Positions 35,101 through 41,100 of a stretch of 64,000 bases of DNA are shown piece by piece. The translations under genes and the position numbers were made by a program. Below the pieces are notes generated by a model. That model was given only the letters and a program-made list of their open reading frames with translations. It was not told the DNA's origin and searched no databases. How positions within the stretch are numbered: the first letter of the stretch is position 1; every line of letters begins with the position of its first letter. The stretch is from NCBI GenBank assembly GCA_963978905.1, contig OZ022261.1:37838130-37902129 (forward strand), given 5' to 3'. The DNA is from Trichostrongylus colubriformis (lineage: Eukaryota; Nematoda; Chromadorea; Rhabditida; Trichostrongylidae).

Positions 35101-38100
35101 TGAAATCTGGCAGCAATCCATCGATTGCGGTCGAGACCACAAAGGGATTTTCATTACTAGATCTACGACACCTGGCAGTGAGAGCTGAGATACACGCCGA
35201 AATTCGAGGTTGGTGGGAGTACTGCTAGGAAGGGCTCCAGAGCGGCATCGTCGGAATAGCAAAAGCAAGTAGCGTTGGCGGGAGTGAGCTGTTCCTTCCT
35301 GGTGGTAAACTAGCACTACGATCCACAGAAGGAACCTCATACTGCAGTTGCAAGTTTGCGGCTTCAAAGATTCATTACAACATCTATCATGAGCGTTTTA
35401 CAAGTACGCTTGTTACGCTGTATGAATAAAGAAGGTCTATCCTACGTTGTTTAGCAGCCTCGTCTCCTATTACGAAAGATGATTTTGAACAAGCTCTTGC
35501 TCATTCCCGTTCGCCCGCTAACTTCGGAACGCGAGGTGAACGCGAGATTAAGCTATCTCTCGATGATGTTGGTGGAATGGAAAGTGAAAAGCGCACTCTT
35601 CTCGAGGTGCTGACGTGGCCCACAAAGGTTCGTTATACTTCTGAATTGATTCTGATGCTTAAATGTATAATCATTAATTGATTTGTTTGCTGTTTATCCG
35701 TTTAGGTAGACCCCCTCCCCAAGATCAAAGCGTAAAAGTGTAGAGAAACGAAAGGCGTAGTCACCTTTTCCTACATGGCCCTGGACAAGCAGATGAAAGC
35801 AAGAAACGATGATCAGGATAAAGCGCTCCCCACCTGTAGAGCCATATCGGCTCTCGGCATCTAATCGATTCGAGCCTAATGAAAGCTTTCTCACCATTCA
35901 CAACTTGAGTAGTGCTCACATTAATTCTGAACTATGAAAAATTACGTTCTTCCAATGTCCCTCACACCCTTGCTTTCCCCTCCCTTTGCTACTGTATCGT
36001 AATATTTCTTCTATTTTGTTGCCCCAGCCTTCCCCTCTCTGCACCAGCAATTCATCACCTCAAGCCCTTTCTCGTTGCTCCCTTGCCTGCAATTTCCTAT
36101 GCCCTCGAGACACATCTCGTGATAATCACATTAGTCGACTATTCTTGTTGGGTAGATCGGTAGCTATCCAAGCTGAATCTTTTTTACGCCCCGGTGCGTC
36201 ATCACAGCGCTACACCCGCTCGAACCCACACTAGCCACGCCGCTTGAGCACTTCGGTCAACTGGCCAAGAGGGCGTGGTTAGCGAATGTTCGAGCTACAC
36301 CCTGATGGCGCAACGTGGCGTTACAAAAAGATGGTACGGCTTCGACTAATCTGATTATCTCGAGGAATGCCTTTAAGGAACTATACAACCTTTATCTGTT
36401 TTAACTATATTTATGTATGTCGGGATAACCATCCCACTCATGTACGCCTTGTACGTGCTATAAATAGTAAGTAGTAGACTTCCTAAATTCCTCCCACTGA
36501 GTATCGCCACTCGAACGTTTCTCGGTAATGCCCGCAGTGGGGTCTTTCCTGCCGTCTCTTCTCTCTACACCTGCTCAATTCATGTTCCAGCACGCAAGAG
36601 TGCTCAATTCGTACGGGATATGCCTCGGGAGAGGGGTGCTGTTGCATGGACCAAGCGGATGTGGAAAAACGCTTCTAGCTAAAGCAGTTGTGGGTCATTC
36701 TAAATTCAACTCCATTTTCATCAAGGTAGGAACTTTAGAGAATCAGGGACTCTGATGCTATTTGTGAATCATATTGTGCTCATTGTTCCGATAATTAGTC
36801 TTATAATATAATATTGTCGGTTAAGCGTATATTTATAGTGTTGTTCTTTGTTCTTCAGTCTGTATGGCTCGAAATTTGCCATTACCGAAAAACCAGCAGG
36901 GGATGGATCATGTGGGATGCTAGTGGAGCATGGGTGGGTCAAAAAGTGAAGCACCATTAGCTAAGCCCAACTCCACCTACGCGGGATGAGACATGCTCTG
37001 ACGTGTTTTGTGCTTGGGTCGAAAATTTCAACAGAAAGCAGTCTGTTGGCCCGTCTGTAGTGAAGGTCGAGGTACTTAGTAATACAGTGAAGGAAAAGCG
37101 AAAGGCAATGGTCAAGACTGGGGAATGAGACCCGTATGTTTTCCAGATAGGGTCTACGTGAACATCGACGTGAGTGTGGCTGTGCGGCATCGCTGAGTAT
37201 CGATTGAAGCCAAGCGAATCTGTGATACGTGGCAATCTTCCAGAGTCAGACGACGCGCTCGCTTTGACGAAAGAACCTGCTGCAAGCGGGGACAATATCG
37301 CCGCTTACAATTTTCATTTATTCCGTCTCTTGGGCCCATATCACAGAACGATCCCACATCTTCAGGGGATATACATATCGATTTCGTTATAGTGAAGTGC
37401 CCCGGGACGCGGTGTTGTTTTATTGCCATGGTTAAGAAGCTTACCTAGGCCTCAAGTGCATATAAAAGTCTATTGACCATGGGCCATTCACAACGGAAAC
37501 AGATAATTTGTTCAAAGCCTTTACTCTACTGAACCCCCTTTCGATTCAGGGCCCAGAACTTCTCTCGAAGTATATTGGATCTAGCGAAGGTAACATCAGA
37601 AAAGTATTTCAAAGGTGCGTCTGTTTGCCACTGGGAATCAAAAAGTTACATTTCATCTCAGGTGTTTATATTAGGTTGTAAGGAAAGTTCTGGCCGCTTT
37701 TTCGCGTTCATCACAATATAAATTAAATATCAGAGCGCGTCAACATGAATCAGCTGACATATTGTGCTCGTTAGATAGATAAAAAGTTGCTCTTTCAGAA
37801 TATATGTTTTATTTGGAATGCCACAAGGTTTTCGAATTTTCAGGAAAATTTCAAAGTGCTGCGAAAATGGCACTTTTAAAATGACATCACTTCAAGAGTT
37901 CTTGTTTAGCCGAGTCGAAGCGAAGGTGACCACAAATGTGAATACTGCAAGAGGAGGGGGTGAATCACTGGATGGAACACATTGTCTCTGGTTTCAGAAG
38001 TGCAGAAATGAGAACGAGCTGCTTAGATTTTCAATTGATCAAATCGCTTTAACTAAAATGGCAGAAGGCGATGAGCGTCCATATTTGCAGGAGATATTCA

Positions 38101-41100
38101 CAAGTATTGGCCCTCAACAAGCAACCTTAGTTGACCACCTCAAGTGGCCTTGATTTGGAAAAATCCAAAAAAATGGGTACCGCGGGGCCCCTCGCGGCAG
38201 TCATGCGCAAGCGCATTTTTCACAAATCCTTTTCCACTAATTGTAGCAGTTGCAGGGTAAGGCCCTTACTCGTCTATCATGTTCATCAAACCTAGCGCTA
38301 ACTATGCCCCACTTCCCGACACATCTGGCCAGCTCCTTCAGTAGCAGTGATTCCAGAAAGAGTGGCGATTTGGAGTCGACTTTTTTTCATTTAGCGCAAT
38401 ATAAATTGTCAGCTCTTTATCAAATTGAGATATGTAGGTATGCATAGTGTTGCTAAGAGTGTAGCGAATCTAATGGTGCTCAATCTGTGAGAAAAGATGC
38501 ACTCTGAGTCGAGTTATGATCTCTCGAAGTTGAAATTTCCAAAACCGGCCAAAACTTTCCTTACGACCTAATACAATCTTTCTGTTATGTCAGAGCTCGT
38601 GATTCTTCACCTTGTGTCATCATTTTTGATGAGTTCGATTCCCTCGCTCCACAACGGGGATCAGATACCACTGGAGTCACTGATCGAGTTGTTAACCAAC
38701 TTCTTACCGAAATGGATGGAGTTGAGAGTTGCTCGGGTAAGTGGAATNNNNNNNNNNNNNNNNNNNNNNNNNNNNNNNNNNNNNNNNNNNNNNNNNNNNN
38801 NNNNNNNNNNNNNNNNNNNNNNNNNNNNNNNNNNNNNNNNNNNNNNNNNNNNNNNNNNNNNNNNNNNNNNNNNNNNNNNNNNNNNNNNNNNNNNNNNNNN
38901 NNNNNNNNNNNNNNNNNNNNNNNNNNNNNNNNNNNNNNNNNNNNNNNTGGATGTTCAAGTAGGATAGACCTCATAGACTCAGCGCTGTTACGTCCTGGAC
39001 GATTCGATCACGTGTTGGAATGTCGCAGGCCAGATGAGGTAATTCTTTCCATTCCTCCAGTAAAAATTCTGTGGCTTTTAATTTGTCCTGAGGAGAAACA
39101 GGATTAGGATCAGTACGTAAAGGCAAAATGAAATAAGTTGTGAATGTGCTAAACTGAGGTAATGGGCGAATTACAACTAATAATTGTCAACTCCCTTCGC
39201 CTTCTTTTTTCTGTGTCGATCTCTGGCCGTCTGGTTTGCCTGCCTTATGATATTTTTTGAAGATTCTCGCTTTTTGTATCTTAATTCGCCATTTCCAGTG
39301 CACACCCTTTTACTCCCGCAGTCCCAACCTTTCGGCATCCTGCAACCCTTTTTTTCTTTTGTTGTCGGACCTACCTCGCTCCCTGTTAGCACAAATTTGT
39401 CAAAGGAGTCAATCTGCGCACGGCTCATATTCGCCAAACATACAAAACGGGGAGTGATGAAGAGAAAAAATAATGAGGTAACATATCCGTGAAATGTCCC
39501 TCTATAAGCAGAAGCGTGCTGTGGCGCACTACTTCCACTGCCATCCATTACCTATACAGGGGGTGCAAATGATAAGTAATTGGGATCGCGGCTCACTTCC
39601 ACTAAGAATACAAAACATAGGGTAATGAAAGAAATGAAAGTATTGGGGCAAAGTTTACCCGAAATGTTCCCTTCAAAGCAGAAACAAGCTGTGGCTCACT
39701 ACTTTCACCGTCACACAAATATGGAGCCTTCTGTCGGAACAGTCGGGCTATAGAGCACCTACGGCATTAAGGTCCGCCTAAAACAAGAGAGCCAGCTTCC
39801 GTGGGAGGTTTTTCGTGGGAAGCTTCCACAGGACTAACCCATCGGTTCATAGAAGTCACAGAACTCTCGCTTATTGGGCAATTTTTTCATGCCTCAAACA
39901 CACCTCCGTAGGGGTTTGAGGTAATGGCACGTTGTGGTTCTTGGAAACAAGGGCGTTATGAACCCGGAGAAAGCAGGATGTTCAAGAACACCACCCAATA
40001 AGGATCCCCTCAGGTAGCCAGAGTGAACGGACCTCAGCAAGGTTGTGAACAAGGGTGGCAAAACTCGCATTTTGCCAAGTTGAGGAGACACATCATGTTC
40101 ATCCGCAAAAATTTCCCGATCCTGCTCGTGCAGAGGGCTCTTACGGAATTTAGTAATAGTATGAGCTGTGTTCATATCGGGGATGGAAGTACCTTATCAA
40201 AATTTGCTGAAGATTGATTAAAGTAAGGTTGAAAGTGGAGGGGAAACATTACTTTATTGCACCCACCTGTATATAAACCAGAAGTTTGGCGTGTTGGTCT
40301 CTGTTCTGGGTGTGACTGTCTGTTTGTCGCATAATCCATTTTTTACCGTGCTGTCCGGAGAAATCGGTCAACTTAGGGTTCGGTAGGGGCTGACCAAAGT
40401 GTACGGAGCAAATAGGAACTAAGCTCGGTTACGCCTACCCTGGGCGGGGCTTGCGCGGAAATGGCCGGTGGTCAAGTTAGAGAACACGCTAGGCATCAAG
40501 AATCGGGCGATTTAGGAATGGGTCGGGAGAGGTCGAACGAGTCAGGGTTGGGTAAGGCTGGCCAAAGTATTCGGAGCACATAAGAAGCAAGTTAGAAATG
40601 GGCCCACAGGGATAGATTTGGTTTGGGTAGGGGCTGACCGAAGTGTACGGAGCACATAGGATCTAGCTCCTCCTACCGTAGACGGGGTTTGCGCCGAAAT
40701 GGTTGGTGCCCAAAGTCCTCGCTTATGTTCCAAAAATAGCCAACGCTGGGAAAAGATAAGCTAAGGATAGCCGCTATTCGATGGAGCAGTTAGAGAAGAT
40801 TTGCCTATGTGAGTAGGACGTATATTAGATGGGCAATTTTTACCACAAAAATTGCTCTCCAGAATCGCCATAGACCAGATTAAAGTGAAATAATTGGTAT
40901 TTGGGCAGGGTCATCAAAAGTCATGCAGAGTCAGATCAAAGGGTCATGAAAAGTAGAGGCGTGGGCTATCAAAGAAACATAAAATTCGAAAGTAAGTTGT
41001 GCGAGCAACTCATTTTCAGTGCTCCCAAGCAGCTTTTGGATGCTACACTAGCGCAGCGAGCCGAGTACTCCTCTCTCGTATGGAGTCTGCAACCGTCTGG

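Noticed and set aside
38585..39107. Open frames running through the N block
   Set aside because: N codons cannot be read; only the flanking PEX1 exons are supported.
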